Notes: generated from the letters alone by a model not told the origin. A stretch of DNA of 64,000 nucleotides from Vibrio sp. 10N (GCF_036245475.1 NZ_BTPM01000001.1:2976001-3040000); one strand, 5' to 3'; positions 49,990 to 59,360 are shown, counted from the first letter of the stretch. Made by a program: numbers and translations.

Positions 49990-50126
49990 TTATGGTGGTT
50001 TTGTGTTCAAGTTAGCCGTTAAGGCTGAGTTGGATCACGCACTAGAGTGAATCTCTGCCTAGAGCAGTAACTCCACTTTTGTGTAATGCATCTGTGACAT
50101 TTGGCCCGCTGTGCGGGCTTTTTTTT
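49990..50126 (+). ncRNA. Candidate small RNA with strong intrinsic terminator
   Basis: A stretch without an open frame ends in GCCCGC-TGT-GCGGGC (50104-50118) and eight T, the strongest terminator type seen here. The nearest upstream gene stops 278 bp earlier. Short stems (AGCC/GGCT at about 50013-50025, CTCT/AGAG at about 50052-50063) precede it. The 5' end is a guess; no good -10/-35 pair is visible. It could instead be a long 3' UTR of the YbaK-type gene. The rest of 49826-50534 is AT-rich with nothing I can name. Confidence 0.45.
50104..50126 (+). terminator. Orphan intrinsic terminator
   Basis: 6-bp all-GC stem, 3-nt loop, eight T. Discussed with the candidate small RNA that it ends. 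Confidence 0.9.
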
Positions 50127-50534
50127 ATCTTAATGTTTCCCAATCTCCACCACCCACACTCAGTCATGAATGTGTAAATTTGTGTGTCTGGCGACAACTT
50201 TTCTTGATTTATCCGGTCTACTAAAACGTAAGCAACTTAAAACCAATCGAAAACCAAGAATCGGGCGTACTTAATATTGTTAATTCTGAAAATCTAACAA
50301 CTAGGCTATCAGAAACAGCATAGTAAAAAGAATGGAAGCCCCCACGATGAGCTTTTGTGCTAAGTATCACGTGGCATTGGCGATAAGTTGGAAGAAATGC
50401 AAAACGTAGCACAAAACAAAAAAGTGACGCTAACAAGAGGGCAATTAAGCCTCCTTAATCACACATTTTAGCTGGGGTTTTATCTATAATTCTCGAGCTA
50501 GGACAACGTTAGGTAACACTATAAGGAAGGTTAA

Positions 50535-50741
50535 ATGAGACTGTTTAAGCGCTATACGCCAAGTATGATTGCTAAACACATAAGTCGATTGTTCAAGGGG
50601 AAAATCTACATTTATGGAATCGGCGGCTTTGAGTTCGATAACGGAAAACTGATCATCCCAGATCGTGCAGAACAGCGCCATTTCAAAGCGGTAAAAGAAG
50701 TAAACCAAGAAGTGATGAAGCTGAGGTGCGCGTACGCCTAA
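50535..50741 (+). CDS. Small conserved-type protein of unknown function, 68 residues
   Basis: Starts at an ATG with a strong ribosome site (ATAAGGAAGG, 5-bp spacing) and ends before a bidirectional terminator, so it is very likely a real gene. The product is basic at the N-terminus (MRLFKRYTPSMIAKHISRLF) and has a compact centre YIYGIGGFEFDNGKLIIPD ending in a helix rich in charged residues. No signal peptide or membrane helix. I do not recognise a domain. It stands alone between the candidate small RNA and ubiI. Confidence 0.75.
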   Translation: MRLFKRYTPSMIAKHISRLFKGKIYIYGIGGFEFDNGKLIIPDRAEQRHFKAVKEVNQEVMKLRCAYA

Positions 50742-50822
50742 CTGAAATTTTAGTCAAACTTGTCACTGCGTCTCATCCTCATTTGCTTTCACCTGCGCAG
50801 ACAAGAATATCCACCACATTAA

Positions 50823-50847
50823 AAAGGACAGCCTAAGGCTGTCCTTT
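50823..50847. terminator. Bidirectional terminator between the 68-residue gene and ubiI
   Basis: AAAGGACAGCC / GGCTGTCCTTT, 11-bp perfect stem with loop TAA, T-rich on both outer sides. Confidence 0.92.
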
Positions 50848-50881
50848 AATTTTTGCTCCGAAAAGACGATTTGGAACAATA

Positions 50882-52102
50882 TTAGTCCTGAACTACCAGA
50901 GACTTAGCCAGCTCTGGAAGCCTGCCTCGCATCCCCAAAGCACGGCTCATGATCTCTTGTTTAGCTCCAGGCAACTGCCCTACTAAACTCATACCAATGC
51001 CTCGGATCAATTTCTTAGCCGGGTTGTCGCCTTCAAATAGATCTTTGAAGCCTTGCATCGCAGCAATCATTTTCGCCGCTTCCGCTTTGCGCCAGCGCTC
51101 ATACTCTCGTAAATGACGCTTACGCCCCACATCTTTCCCTGCATGCCAAAGCTTCGTTAGCTCTTGAGCCAAACTCGCAGCATCAAGCAGCCCTAAGTTC
51201 ACTCCCTGTCCCGCGAGAGGATGAATCGTATGTGCCGCATCCCCAACAAGCGCCACACGCTCAGTGACGAAATCACGTGCATAACGCATGGTAAGTGGAA
51301 ATACTCGACGCTCAGATTGCACTTGGCATAGCCCTAATCGACTGTCAAATTCAGCCGTCAGCGCTTTATTAAACTCTTCATCAGACATCTTCGCCAATTT
51401 CTCGGCGCGTAACGGCTCGGTAGACCATACGATGGAACACAGATTGTCATCATTCATTGGCAAGAAAGCCAAAGGCCCTTGCGAGGTAAACACCTGGCGA
51501 GCTACCCGAGCATGATGGTCTGCCGTAGAGATATTCGCCACTAACGCGCTATGGCCGTAATCCCAATGGGTAAGCGGAATATCTTGTTGCTTACGAACCC
51601 AAGAATTAGCGCCATCGGCTCCGACAATTAACTTACTGGTAAACGATTGACCATTATCCAAAGTCGTCCACACCTCACTCTCACCAATCGCCATCGACTG
51701 ACAACGGTGCGGCATAAATAGAGTGACATTGCTTTGTTGTTCAACTTGCTCCAGTAGCGCTAATTGAATCACCCGATTCTCTACAATGTGGCCCAAGTTG
51801 GGTTGTGACATTTGGCTGGCAGAAAACTCAATGCGGGCAAAACTGTCCTGCTCCCAAACCTCCATCGCCTGATACGGAGCATTGCGATGCTTTGCAATCG
51901 CCTCCCACGCACCGAGGTTTTTAAGGATCATTTCGCTGGCTCGGCTGAGAGCTGATACGCGAATATCGGGATCACCAGACAAATCTTTAGAGGGCGTAGT
52001 GCCCTCGACGATCGCAATTCGCAACCCAGTATCTTTAAGAGCACGCGCCAACGCGAGTCCCACCATTCCACCACCGACGATGGCGATATCAAAACTTTGC
52101 AT
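50882..52102 (-). CDS. ubiI: UbiI/VisC family FAD-dependent ubiquinone hydroxylase
   Basis: 406-residue flavoprotein monooxygenase. N-terminal FAD motif IAIVGGGMVGLALA (5-18), the second FAD motif GADGANSWVR and the third ALVGDAAHTIHPLAGQGVN are intact. It performs the C5 ring hydroxylation in ubiquinone synthesis. 7 bp downstream of ubiH, the conserved ubiH-ubiI pair. Confidence 0.94.
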   Translation of the reverse strand: MQSFDIAIVGGGMVGLALARALKDTGLRIAIVEGTTPSKDLSGDPDIRVSALSRASEMILKNLGAWEAIAKHRNAPYQAMEVWEQDSFARIEFSASQMSQPNLGHIVENRVIQLALLEQVEQQSNVTLFMPHRCQSMAIGESEVWTTLDNGQSFTSKLIVGADGANSWVRKQQDIPLTHWDYGHSALVANISTADHHARVARQVFTSQGPLAFLPMNDDNLCSIVWSTEPLRAEKLAKMSDEEFNKALTAEFDSRLGLCQVQSERRVFPLTMRYARDFVTERVALVGDAAHTIHPLAGQGVNLGLLDAASLAQELTKLWHAGKDVGRKRHLREYERWRKAEAAKMIAAMQGFKDLFEGDNPAKKLIRGIGMSLVGQLPGAKQEIMSRALGMRGRLPELAKSLVVQD

Positions 52103-52109
52103 CTTCGTA

Positions 52110-53303
52110 TTACCTTTTCACCACACCCAAAGCACGATTAAACACTGGCGTCTTCAGCCGTGGGAAATTGTCCATCATTGCCAACCCAAGATTTCTCGCC
52201 ATCCTAAGCGTTAATAAATCGTTGGAAAATACGTGCACCAAACCAGAGGTCATGGTTATAGTCAGCTCACGATCGGGCTGACGTTGTGCTTGAAACTTAG
52301 TTAGATTAGCGTATTCACCCACATCTTTGCGGTTTTCACGCAGCGAATCCACCAATGTCGCAATATCGCGAATCCCAAGGTTAAATCCTTGTCCTGCGAT
52401 CGGGTGTAGCGTCTGCGCTGCATTCCCCACCGCCGCAATACGATGCGCAATAATTTGTGGTCGATATCTCAGTAGTAGCGGATAGCTAACCACCGAACCG
52501 ACGCGGGTAAACCGCCCTAATCGCCAACCAAAGGCTTGCTGAAGAGCATCGAGAAACTCACTATCAGAGAGCGCCTGTACAGATTGCGCGCTCGTAGCTG
52601 GCATGCACCAAACGAGCGAGCTGCGTGATTGTGACATCGGCAATAAGGCAAGTGGGCCGTCTTCGGTAAATCGCTCAAACGCTCGGCCGTTTGGGGCTTC
52701 ACTGGTCAACACATTGGCGATCACCGCGACTTGATTGAAGTCTTGAACCTGTTGCGCTAATCCCGTCGCATGACAAATTGCAGAATCGGCACCATCAGCC
52801 GCGATGACTAACTTTGCCTTCAACTGCAGCGTCTCTTCTTGCGAGGAACTGATATCGAGCGTGACGTCATCTTGATGCTGAGTCACTGCACTCACGGAAC
52901 AGGGACAGTAAAGGTCGATTTGAGAACGCTCTGCGAGCTGCTGATTGAAACGCTTGCCAACTTCGGCCAGTTCAACAACGTACCCCATCGCCTCAAGACC
53001 TTCTTTCTCCGCATAGAAATCGGTCATTCCAGCATGGCCGCGGTCAGAAACATGAATGTGAGTGATTGGCGTGGCATGATCTTCTATGACATGCCACAGC
53101 CCGTACTCTTTAAGCAGTTCAACCGTTCCATGAGAAAGAGCAATTGAGCGGGCATCAAACCCGGGGTGAGCTGCATTGTCTTGTGCATATGACTCGACAA
53201 CCGCAATGTTTAACGCATGATCAAAGCTGGAATCCAACGCCATGGCGAGCGTCGCGCCCGCCATCGCTCCACCAGCGATAACAACATCATACTTTTTGGG
53301 CAC
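52110..53303 (-). CDS. ubiH: 2-octaprenyl-6-methoxyphenol hydroxylase UbiH
   Basis: 397-residue paralogue of UbiI for the C1 hydroxylation step. FAD motifs are VVIAGGAMAGATLA, IAADGADSAI and AAVGNAAQTLHPIAGQG. In the first, the third Gly of GxGxxG is Ala, and in the last, GDAAH is GNAAQ; both are deviations from E. coli UbiH and UbiI, though the fold looks complete. It is preceded by ygfB with a 39-bp gap and no pepP between them. Confidence 0.93.
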   Translation of the reverse strand: MPKKYDVVIAGGAMAGATLAMALDSSFDHALNIAVVESYAQDNAAHPGFDARSIALSHGTVELLKEYGLWHVIEDHATPITHIHVSDRGHAGMTDFYAEKEGLEAMGYVVELAEVGKRFNQQLAERSQIDLYCPCSVSAVTQHQDDVTLDISSSQEETLQLKAKLVIAADGADSAICHATGLAQQVQDFNQVAVIANVLTSEAPNGRAFERFTEDGPLALLPMSQSRSSLVWCMPATSAQSVQALSDSEFLDALQQAFGWRLGRFTRVGSVVSYPLLLRYRPQIIAHRIAAVGNAAQTLHPIAGQGFNLGIRDIATLVDSLRENRKDVGEYANLTKFQAQRQPDRELTITMTSGLVHVFSNDLLTLRMARNLGLAMMDNFPRLKTPVFNRALGVVKR

Positions 53304-53342
53304 AGACTTTCTCCTTGTTCGCTAACCTGACCCGCACCTGGA

Positions 53343-53924
53343 TTAGTGAATCGTTGGTGACTCAGCCGCTTTACTTGGTTTTACGCCAAACTCGGCATGA
53401 ATAGTCAATACGCACGCTTTAACGTGTTCGATAACCTGCTCAAGTAATTGCGCTTGCTCTTCGAGATCATCATCTTCATCAATGCCCAATCTCGCGATCT
53501 CTTCTAAATCACCTAATGCCTCTTTGGTATCCGCCGACGCTTTCGCTAATGGCGCATTGATCAGGCCAAGACCGGAGATGAAGTGGTTTACCCACTCGCT
53601 CAAGCCATCTGCCTGTTCAAATAGACTCGCATCAACACCCTCACCAGGGATAAGTAGCGCTAATTCAAAGCTCTGCTCAGCCGTCAGTTCTTTGATCGAC
53701 AAATCCAACAACGCTTTTGAACGCGTTAACAATGATTGAGGCCAACCTAGCCCATCATTGGTGTAGTCAAACAACAGAGGTTGCCAACTGTCATCTTTTA
53801 AACCTAACCCGCCACTTAACATGCCAACCAATAGGCCATGCAGTTCAGCAGGGGAAACGGCAAGGCCGGCTTGTTGTAGCTCTGTCGCTACCGCAATGTA
53901 ATCGGGTAGTGTTGATTCACTCAT
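53343..53924 (-). CDS. ygfB: YgfB family protein (UPF0149)
   Basis: 193 residues, all-helical UPF0149 fold. Recognised by [12 protein letters not shown] near residue 24, FISGLGL and the C-terminal ECF-type helix region ([17 protein letters not shown]). Molecular function is not settled (in Pseudomonas a YgfB homologue affects AmpC regulation). Divergent from zapA across 274 bp that hold their promoters. First gene of the ubi run. Confidence 0.92.
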   Translation of the reverse strand: MSESTLPDYIAVATELQQAGLAVSPAELHGLLVGMLSGGLGLKDDSWQPLLFDYTNDGLGWPQSLLTRSKALLDLSIKELTAEQSFELALLIPGEGVDASLFEQADGLSEWVNHFISGLGLINAPLAKASADTKEALGDLEEIARLGIDEDDDLEEQAQLLEQVIEHVKACVLTIHAEFGVKPSKAAESPTIH

Positions 53925-54198
53925 AACGATTCTCGTTGTCTTGTAGCAGCCAGCTGTGTAATCAGTAGCGCTGCTTTTATTCGAATTGGATGTGCAATGC
54001 TACCACTTCCCACTCATGGCGGAAATGGTGTCCCGCCCGTTTCTGAATAGCTTTTGTGCGAATTGTCGATTTCGTGTGTGATTAGCCACGCATTTGGCAC
54101 GGAGTCACCAGAAAAGCTTGAATCTTAATGTGGCTTTACCTATAGTTTCTCCCTCAACATTACCGCTATTGGTGATACTTAAAAGAGTTCTTGTCATT

Positions 54199-54510
54199 AT
54201 GGAAAATCAAGCTGTCGAAGTGGAAATTTTGGGTAAACTGACTCGGGTAAATTGCCCCGCAGATCAGAAAGATACCCTTATTCAAGCGGCGAAAGATTTG
54301 GATAACCGATTGCAAGAGATGTCCCAAAGGACTAAAGTAACCAACGAGTTGAAACTGCTTACCATTGCGGCGCTTAACATGTCGTATGAGCTTAATACTC
54401 GCAGTAATGAGTCACTGCAAGAAGTGACACAAATAAACGAGCGCATGGAACAGCTCGCGGCATCGCTTGATGATGTCATCAGCAAAGTAAAGCAAGGACA
54501 GCAAGCCTAA
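54199..54510 (+). CDS. zapA: Cell division protein ZapA
   Basis: 103 residues from ATG 54199 (MENQAVEVEILGKL). The frame is open 35 codons further upstream, but that part has no family match. An N-terminal globular domain and a long C-terminal coiled coil (about 60-100) are typical. ZapA cross-links FtsZ filaments at the Z-ring. Directly upstream of 6S RNA, as in E. coli. Confidence 0.94.
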   Translation: MENQAVEVEILGKLTRVNCPADQKDTLIQAAKDLDNRLQEMSQRTKVTNELKLLTIAALNMSYELNTRSNESLQEVTQINERMEQLAASLDDVISKVKQGQQA

Positions 54511-54512
54511 TT

Positions 54513-54695
54513 TTACCCTGGGGTGTGCGTCAGTGGATTTAAGTCCCTGAGCCGATAAGCAATACCAAAGGGTTAGTACTTGATAGCTATTGAGCAAGCT
54601 CGGCTCGTATCGAGAAGCCTACGGTTATCATTGCTGATCCGCCTTGAACCAGCTGGTTCAAGGGCCACAATCCTCAACGGCACTCTGGGGTATTC
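54513..54695 (+). ncRNA. ssrS: 6S RNA
   Basis: About 183 nt between zapA and ygfA, the position of ssrS in gammaproteobacteria. The terminal stem pairs ACCCTGGGGTGTGC near the 5' end with the 3' segment CACTCTGGGGTATT. Internally CCCTGAGCCGATA, GCTCGG...CGAGAAGCCT and CCTTGAACC...GGTTCAAGGG match conserved blocks of E. coli 6S RNA. It binds sigma-70 RNA polymerase in stationary phase. Ends are approximate. Confidence 0.95.
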
Positions 54696-54698
54696 CTA

Positions 54699-55292
54699 AT
54701 GTCACCATCGACTAGGCAGCAAATTCGAACCTTGATTCGAGGCCGCCGCCAATCTATACGCATAGATCAGCAAGCTCAGTACGCCCTCGCCTTGGTCGAA
54801 CGCGCCAAGCAGCTACGCGAGCTCCGCGCTGGTCAAAAAGTTGCACTGTATCTGGCCACCGATGGTGAACTCGATACTCAGCCTCTGATTGAGTGGTGCT
54901 GGCAACAAGGAATCGAGACCTACCTTCCTGTTATCCATCCTTTTTCCAAAGGCCATCTCCTGTTCTTGCGCTACGCACACACCACTCCTCTGGTACACAA
55001 TCAATATAAGATCCTTGAACCAAAGCTTGATACGCAGACGATATGCCCTGTCGCGGATCTGGATATCATCTTTACTCCGCTGGTTGCTTTCGATGACGAT
55101 GGCCAACGCCTCGGAATGGGTGGCGGCTACTATGACCGAACCCTGGCACTGTTTGCCACTAATCAGGCTGGTCCAAAAGCCATTGGGCTGGCTCACGATT
55201 GTCAGCAAGTCGATCGGCTACCGATTGAGTCATGGGATATTCCACTTAGTACCATCATGACACCAAGCAAAATTTGGCGCTGGCAAAAATAG
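54699..55292 (+). CDS. fau: 5-formyltetrahydrofolate cyclo-ligase
   Basis: 197 residues (ygfA). ATP-binding and folate motifs LIRGRRQSI, VALYLATDGELDT, FTPLVAFDDDGQRLGMGGGYYDRTL and PLSTIMTPS are intact. Recycles 5-formyl-THF to 5,10-methenyl-THF. It starts only a few bases after the 6S RNA 3' end, so its mRNA is processed from, or reads through, the ssrS transcript as in E. coli. Confidence 0.95.
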   Translation: MSPSTRQQIRTLIRGRRQSIRIDQQAQYALALVERAKQLRELRAGQKVALYLATDGELDTQPLIEWCWQQGIETYLPVIHPFSKGHLLFLRYAHTTPLVHNQYKILEPKLDTQTICPVADLDIIFTPLVAFDDDGQRLGMGGGYYDRTLALFATNQAGPKAIGLAHDCQQVDRLPIESWDIPLSTIMTPSKIWRWQK

Positions 55293-55300
55293 TCGCGAAC

Positions 55301-55323
55301 AGAGCAATCGATTGCTGTTTTTT
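55301..55323 (+). terminator. Probable terminator of fau
   Basis: AGCAA-TCGA-TTGCT with a following G and six T, 10 bp after the fau stop. The stem is short and AT-rich, so partial termination is likely. The AT-rich rpiA promoter region follows. Confidence 0.55.
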
Positions 55324-55425
55324 GCTGTTTTTCTTCATTTCGCCAACTTAACCGTCATTTTTTGCGTTTTTTGATATATAATTCGCCCGCATTTTGACCT
55401 TAATTCTAAACATTGGGATTTCACC

Positions 55426-56082
55426 ATGACTCAAGACGAGATGAAGAAAGCCGCTGGTTGGGCAGCACTTAAGTATGTTGAGAAAGGCAGCATTGTTGGT
55501 GTAGGTACCGGCTCTACTGTTAACCACTTTATTGATGCGCTAGGCACAATCAAAGAAGACATCAAAGGTGCCGTTTCAAGCTCTATTGCTTCCACTGAGA
55601 AGCTAGAAGCACTTGGCATCGAAGTATTTGACTGTAACGATGTAGCAGCGCTTGATGTTTACGTTGACGGCGCAGATGAAATCAACGCAGCTCGCGACAT
55701 GATCAAAGGCGGCGGTGCTGCATTAACTCGTGAGAAGATCGTAGCCGCTATCTCAGACAAATTTGTGTGTATCGTTGACGGCACCAAAGCAGTCGACGTT
55801 CTGGGCAAGTTCCCACTGCCTGTAGAAGTTATCCCAATGGCGCGTTCATACGTAGCACGTGAACTTGTCAAGCTTGGCGGCGACCCTGTGTACCGCGAAG
55901 GTGTTGTGACCGACAACGGCAACGTGATCCTAGATGTACACGGCATGCAAATCACTGATCCAAAATCGATGGAAGACAAAATCAACGCCCTAGCGGGTGT
56001 GGTGACTGTGGGTCTGTTCGCGCACCGCGGTGCCGACGTGATCATCACTGGTACGCCAGAAGGCGCAAAAATCGAAGATTAA
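55426..56082 (+). CDS. rpiA: Ribose-5-phosphate isomerase A
   Basis: 218 residues. Phosphate and active-site motifs [29 protein letters not shown] and [12 protein letters not shown] (with the catalytic Glu) are intact. Interconverts ribose-5-P and ribulose-5-P in the pentose phosphate pathway. Between fau and serA, the conserved gammaproteobacterial position. Confidence 0.98.
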   Translation: MTQDEMKKAAGWAALKYVEKGSIVGVGTGSTVNHFIDALGTIKEDIKGAVSSSIASTEKLEALGIEVFDCNDVAALDVYVDGADEINAARDMIKGGGAALTREKIVAAISDKFVCIVDGTKAVDVLGKFPLPVEVIPMARSYVARELVKLGGDPVYREGVVTDNGNVILDVHGMQITDPKSMEDKINALAGVVTVGLFAHRGADVIITGTPEGAKIED

Positions 56083-56100
56083 TGACACGTGCGTTCACAC

Positions 56101-56124
56101 TATAACTGGCCTTATAACTGGCCG
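56101..56124 (+). repeat. 12-bp tandem duplication after rpiA
   Basis: TATAACTGGCC(T/G) occurs twice head to tail, 18 bp past the rpiA stop and before its terminator. No function apparent. Confidence 0.7.
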
Positions 56125-56156
56125 ATATATTGAACGCGATTACGTCATTTGACTAC

Positions 56157-56182
56157 AAACGGCACCCTTGGTGCCGTTTTTT
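56157..56182 (+). terminator. Terminator of rpiA
   Basis: ACGGCACC / GGTGCCGT with a 3-nt loop followed by a T-run, about 75 bp after the rpiA stop. Confidence 0.92.
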
Positions 56183-56375
56183 CGTTTTCCTATAAGAAAA
56201 TTATGCCTTATTCCGTAATTTTCTTACCCATCGTTAAACTTTTTTGTTACTTTATTGGTCACAAGACGCACAAGGAAAACGTTTGCCTCAAGCAGTTGGA
56301 AGCTCCCTCCCTGATATTCTCACTGTCAAATGTGCGCCGTTTTAGCCCAAATTTCCCATGTTAAGGATGAGTTCA

Positions 56376-57605
56376 ATGGCCAAAGTTTCACTGGAAAAAG
56401 ACAAGATTAAGATTCTTCTGCTGGAAGGTTTGCATCCATCTTCTGTAGAGGTTCTACAAGCTGCCGGTTACACCAATATCACTTACCACAAAGGCTCGCT
56501 ACCAGAAGACGAGCTAATGGAAGCGGTAAAAGACGTTCACTTTATCGGTATTCGCTCCCGCACTAACCTGACAGACAAGGTGATCAACGCGGCAGAGAAA
56601 CTTGTGGCGATTGGCTGTTTCTGTATCGGTACTAACCAAGTTAACCTTGAAGCTGCGGCTAAGCGCGGCGTGCCAGTCTTCAACGCACCATTCTCAAACA
56701 CGCGAAGCGTGGCTGAGTTAGTCCTTGGTCAAATCCTATTGCTACTTCGTGGCATTCCAGAGAAGAATGCTCTTGCTCACCGTGGCATTTGGAAGAAGAG
56801 TGCGGACAACTCTTATGAAGCTCGTGGTAAGCGCCTTGGTATTATCGGTTACGGTCATATTGGTACTCAGCTGGGTATCATTGCTGAAAACTTGGGTATG
56901 CGTGTCTACTTCTACGATATCGAGAACAAGCTGTCTCTTGGTAATGCAACACAAGTACACACTATGACTGAGCTATTGAACAAGTGTGACGTCATCTCAC
57001 TGCACGTTCCAGAAACCGCTGGCACAAAGAACATGATGGGTGCAGCAGAGTTCGAGCGCATGAAGCCAGGCTCAATCTTTATCAACGCGGCGCGTGGTAC
57101 TGTGGTTGATATCCCAGCTCTTTGTGATGCTCTTGAAGGCGGTCACCTCGCTGGCGCGGCGATTGACGTGTTCCCTGAAGAGCCAAAAACCAACGCAGAC
57201 CCGTTTGAGTCTCCACTAATGAAGTTCGACAACGTGATCCTTACGCCGCACGTAGGTGGTTCTACACAAGAAGCACAAGAGAACATTGGTGTTGAGGTTG
57301 CTGGTAAACTAGCGAAATACTCAGACAACGGCTCAACACTATCAAGCGTGAACTTCCCAGAAGTATCACTGCCAGAGCACACTGACTGCTCTCGCCTACT
57401 ACACATTCACCAAAACCGCCCAGGTATCCTAACGCAAATCAACACGATTTTTGCAGAGGAAGGGATTAACATCGCAGGTCAGTACCTACAAACGTCCGCG
57501 GATATCGGTTATGTGGTCATTGATGTCGAGACAGCGCGTTCGGAAGAAGCGTTGGCGAAATTGAAGCAGATTGAAGGAACGTTGAGAGCGCGTATTCTTC
57601 ACTAA
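56376..57605 (+). CDS. serA: D-3-phosphoglycerate dehydrogenase
   Basis: 409 residues from ATG 56376 (MAKVSLEKDKIK), identical in start to E. coli SerA and preceded by TTAAGGATGAG; the Met six codons earlier lacks a ribosome site. NAD-binding motif GIIGYGHIGTQLG, catalytic Arg/Glu/His region (NAARGTVVDIPAL, TPHVGGSTQEAQ) and a C-terminal ACT domain for serine feedback (HIHQNRPGILTQIN). First step of serine synthesis. Confidence 0.97.
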   Translation: MAKVSLEKDKIKILLLEGLHPSSVEVLQAAGYTNITYHKGSLPEDELMEAVKDVHFIGIRSRTNLTDKVINAAEKLVAIGCFCIGTNQVNLEAAAKRGVPVFNAPFSNTRSVAELVLGQILLLLRGIPEKNALAHRGIWKKSADNSYEARGKRLGIIGYGHIGTQLGIIAENLGMRVYFYDIENKLSLGNATQVHTMTELLNKCDVISLHVPETAGTKNMMGAAEFERMKPGSIFINAARGTVVDIPALCDALEGGHLAGAAIDVFPEEPKTNADPFESPLMKFDNVILTPHVGGSTQEAQENIGVEVAGKLAKYSDNGSTLSSVNFPEVSLPEHTDCSRLLHIHQNRPGILTQINTIFAEEGINIAGQYLQTSADIGYVVIDVETARSEEALAKLKQIEGTLRARILH

Positions 57606-57630
57606 AGATAGTGCTAGTCATCATTAATAA

Positions 57631-57657
57631 AACGCCCTGCAAATGCAGGGCGTTTTT
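57631..57657. terminator. Bidirectional terminator between serA and yggE
   Basis: AACGCCCTGC / GCAGGGCGTT, loop AAAT, T6 on the + strand and TTTTATT on the minus strand. It serves both converging genes. Confidence 0.93.
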
Positions 57658-57659
57658 TG

Positions 57660-58355
57660 TTAGTCATCGATACGATAAGTCACATCCACACGATCACGAA
57701 TGGTAATCACCGAGTCTTGATAACTGTTCGACTCCGCCTGATTATCCATGGCCATCGCTCGCATTACTACTGGTTGGTTCCTTTGCTGAAGGTACTCAAT
57801 ACGCCACACTTTACCGAGCTGCTGATCAAACCCTTTCGCAAGTGACGACGCTTTACTCTGAGCGTCTTTGATCGCCGCCATACGAGCAGCTTCTTGATAC
57901 TGGCCTTGATCTTTGACTTTCAGTTGAATGTTGTCGACCTGATTGATCCCCGACTCTAAGGCAAGATCCAGATAATTATTGAGCTTATCGAGATCCATCA
58001 CTTGAACGGTCACTGTGCGTGAGGCGCGATAGCCAATCAGCTCAGGCTTACCTTTTTCTGGATAATGATACTGCGGTGATAGGTAAAGGTTTGAGCTTTG
58101 GATATCCGCTTTGTCGATACCATTCTTAGTTAAGCCATCAAGAAATTTGTCGACAACGGTATCCACTCCTTGCTTGGCTTGATCAGCATCCATCTGAGAC
58201 TGAACCACGCGAACTGAAAACTCTGCCATATCCGGTTTGGCTTGGATTTCACCGTAGCCTGTTGTAGAAATGTGGGCAAATTCCGGCTGACTCGCAAACA
58301 CTGGCGCCGCAAATAGACTGACGACCAAACTACCAACAACTAAAGACTGTTTCAT
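57660..58355 (-). CDS. yggE: SIMPL-domain periplasmic protein YggE
   Basis: 231 residues from ATG 58355 (MKQSLVVGSLVV), with a signal peptide cleaved near FAAPVFA-SQ. An in-frame Met 14 codons upstream would break the signal peptide. SIMPL/YggE domain with STTGYGEIQAKPDMAEFSV near the mature N-terminus. E. coli YggE lowers reactive-oxygen damage; the mechanism is unknown. Stands alone between serA and argP. Confidence 0.92.
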   Translation of the reverse strand: MKQSLVVGSLVVSLFAAPVFASQPEFAHISTTGYGEIQAKPDMAEFSVRVVQSQMDADQAKQGVDTVVDKFLDGLTKNGIDKADIQSSNLYLSPQYHYPEKGKPELIGYRASRTVTVQVMDLDKLNNYLDLALESGINQVDNIQLKVKDQGQYQEAARMAAIKDAQSKASSLAKGFDQQLGKVWRIEYLQQRNQPVVMRAMAMDNQAESNSYQDSVITIRDRVDVTYRIDD

Positions 58356-58463
58356 GAAGACTCCTCGTCTTATTTTCTTATACTCAATATTAGGCATAAG
58401 TTTGAATTATAGGTTCCCGGACATTGAAAAGCTGACAGAACATTGACCAAACAATGTCTGTCA

Positions 58464-59360
58464 TTACTGAGGCAAGAACTGCCTAGCATGGCCAATAATG
58501 GCATCCGACACTTCACTGAGCACACCACTTTCTAACTGCCAGTGATGCCAGTAGATTTGGTGTGATAGTAAGATATTGGGCGTCAATTCAATCAAGGCAC
58601 CGGACTCGAGTTCATCTTGGATTTGCAGCTTAGGAATAAGGCAGTAAGCCACACCGGCGACCGCCAGTTTCACAAACGCTTCTGAGCTTCGCACGGTGTG
58701 TTTAAGTATGTTGCCGCGCATAATATTGAAGTGTTGACTCACAAACTTCTGATGCATCTTGTCGTGTTGGTCATAGGCAACGGCTGGCGCTTTCATTAAG
58801 GTTTCCCGGTTCACTCCTTGGCTGAAGTATCGTTTGATAAAACTTGGGCTTGCCACGCAAAGATAGTCAACGCGTCCTAAGTAATCGGCCACACAGCCAG
58901 GAATCGATTGCGGCTCTAGACTGATTGCGCCGACTACTTCTCCATTTTTCAGCTTTTCTATTGTTCGACCTTCATCATCAACAATAAGATCAAGCTCTAC
59001 GCGCTTGGACTCGAGCAGTGGAAACAAACTCGGTAACAGCCAAGTCGCTAGACTATCTGCGTTCGTCGCGAGAGAAACCGATAGCGGCTTATCGCCAAGA
59101 TCGGCAGCAAGCTCTGGCACCAACTCTTGTTCTAGCAAACGCACACGGCGATATAGCCCAAGCAACTTTTTCCCCACTGCGGTTGGACGTGGTGGCTGCT
59201 CACGAACCAATACCGGCTGCGCCAACCATTTTTCCAGTTGCTTCACGCGCTGAGATACGGCAGATTGAGAGATATACAAGTGCTCCGCCGCTTTATCGAA
59301 GCTTTTTTGCTCAACAATCGCATCCAGTGCCTCTATCCATTTGTAGTCTAATCCGCGCAT
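58464..59360 (-). CDS. argP: LysR family regulator ArgP
   Basis: 298 residues. N-terminal winged helix ([20 protein letters not shown] region, about 20-40) and a periplasmic-binding-like effector domain. ArgP senses arginine and lysine and activates argO, which is divergent here with a 121-bp gap, the usual argP-argO layout. Formerly IciA. Confidence 0.95.
   Translation of the reverse strand: MRGLDYKWIEALDAIVEQKSFDKAAEHLYISQSAVSQRVKQLEKWLAQPVLVREQPPRPTAVGKKLLGLYRRVRLLEQELVPELAADLGDKPLSVSLATNADSLATWLLPSLFPLLESKRVELDLIVDDEGRTIEKLKNGEVVGAISLEPQSIPGCVADYLGRVDYLCVASPSFIKRYFSQGVNRETLMKAPAVAYDQHDKMHQKFVSQHFNIMRGNILKHTVRSSEAFVKLAVAGVAYCLIPKLQIQDELESGALIELTPNILLSHQIYWHHWQLESGVLSEVSDAIIGHARQFLPQ

Noticed and set aside
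50221..50436. Minus-strand open frame of 71 codons in the ygfZ-ubiI gap
   Set aside because: Composition looks random, no ribosome site and no neighbour logic.
50360..50480. Possible integron attC-like site (TAACAAG with nearby repeats)
   Set aside because: Only the short core resembles a Vibrio attC; the paired arms and the matching core on the other side are missing.
54094..54198. Upstream extension of zapA
   Set aside because: ZapA starts at MENQ in family comparison; the added 35 residues have no match and no ribosome site.
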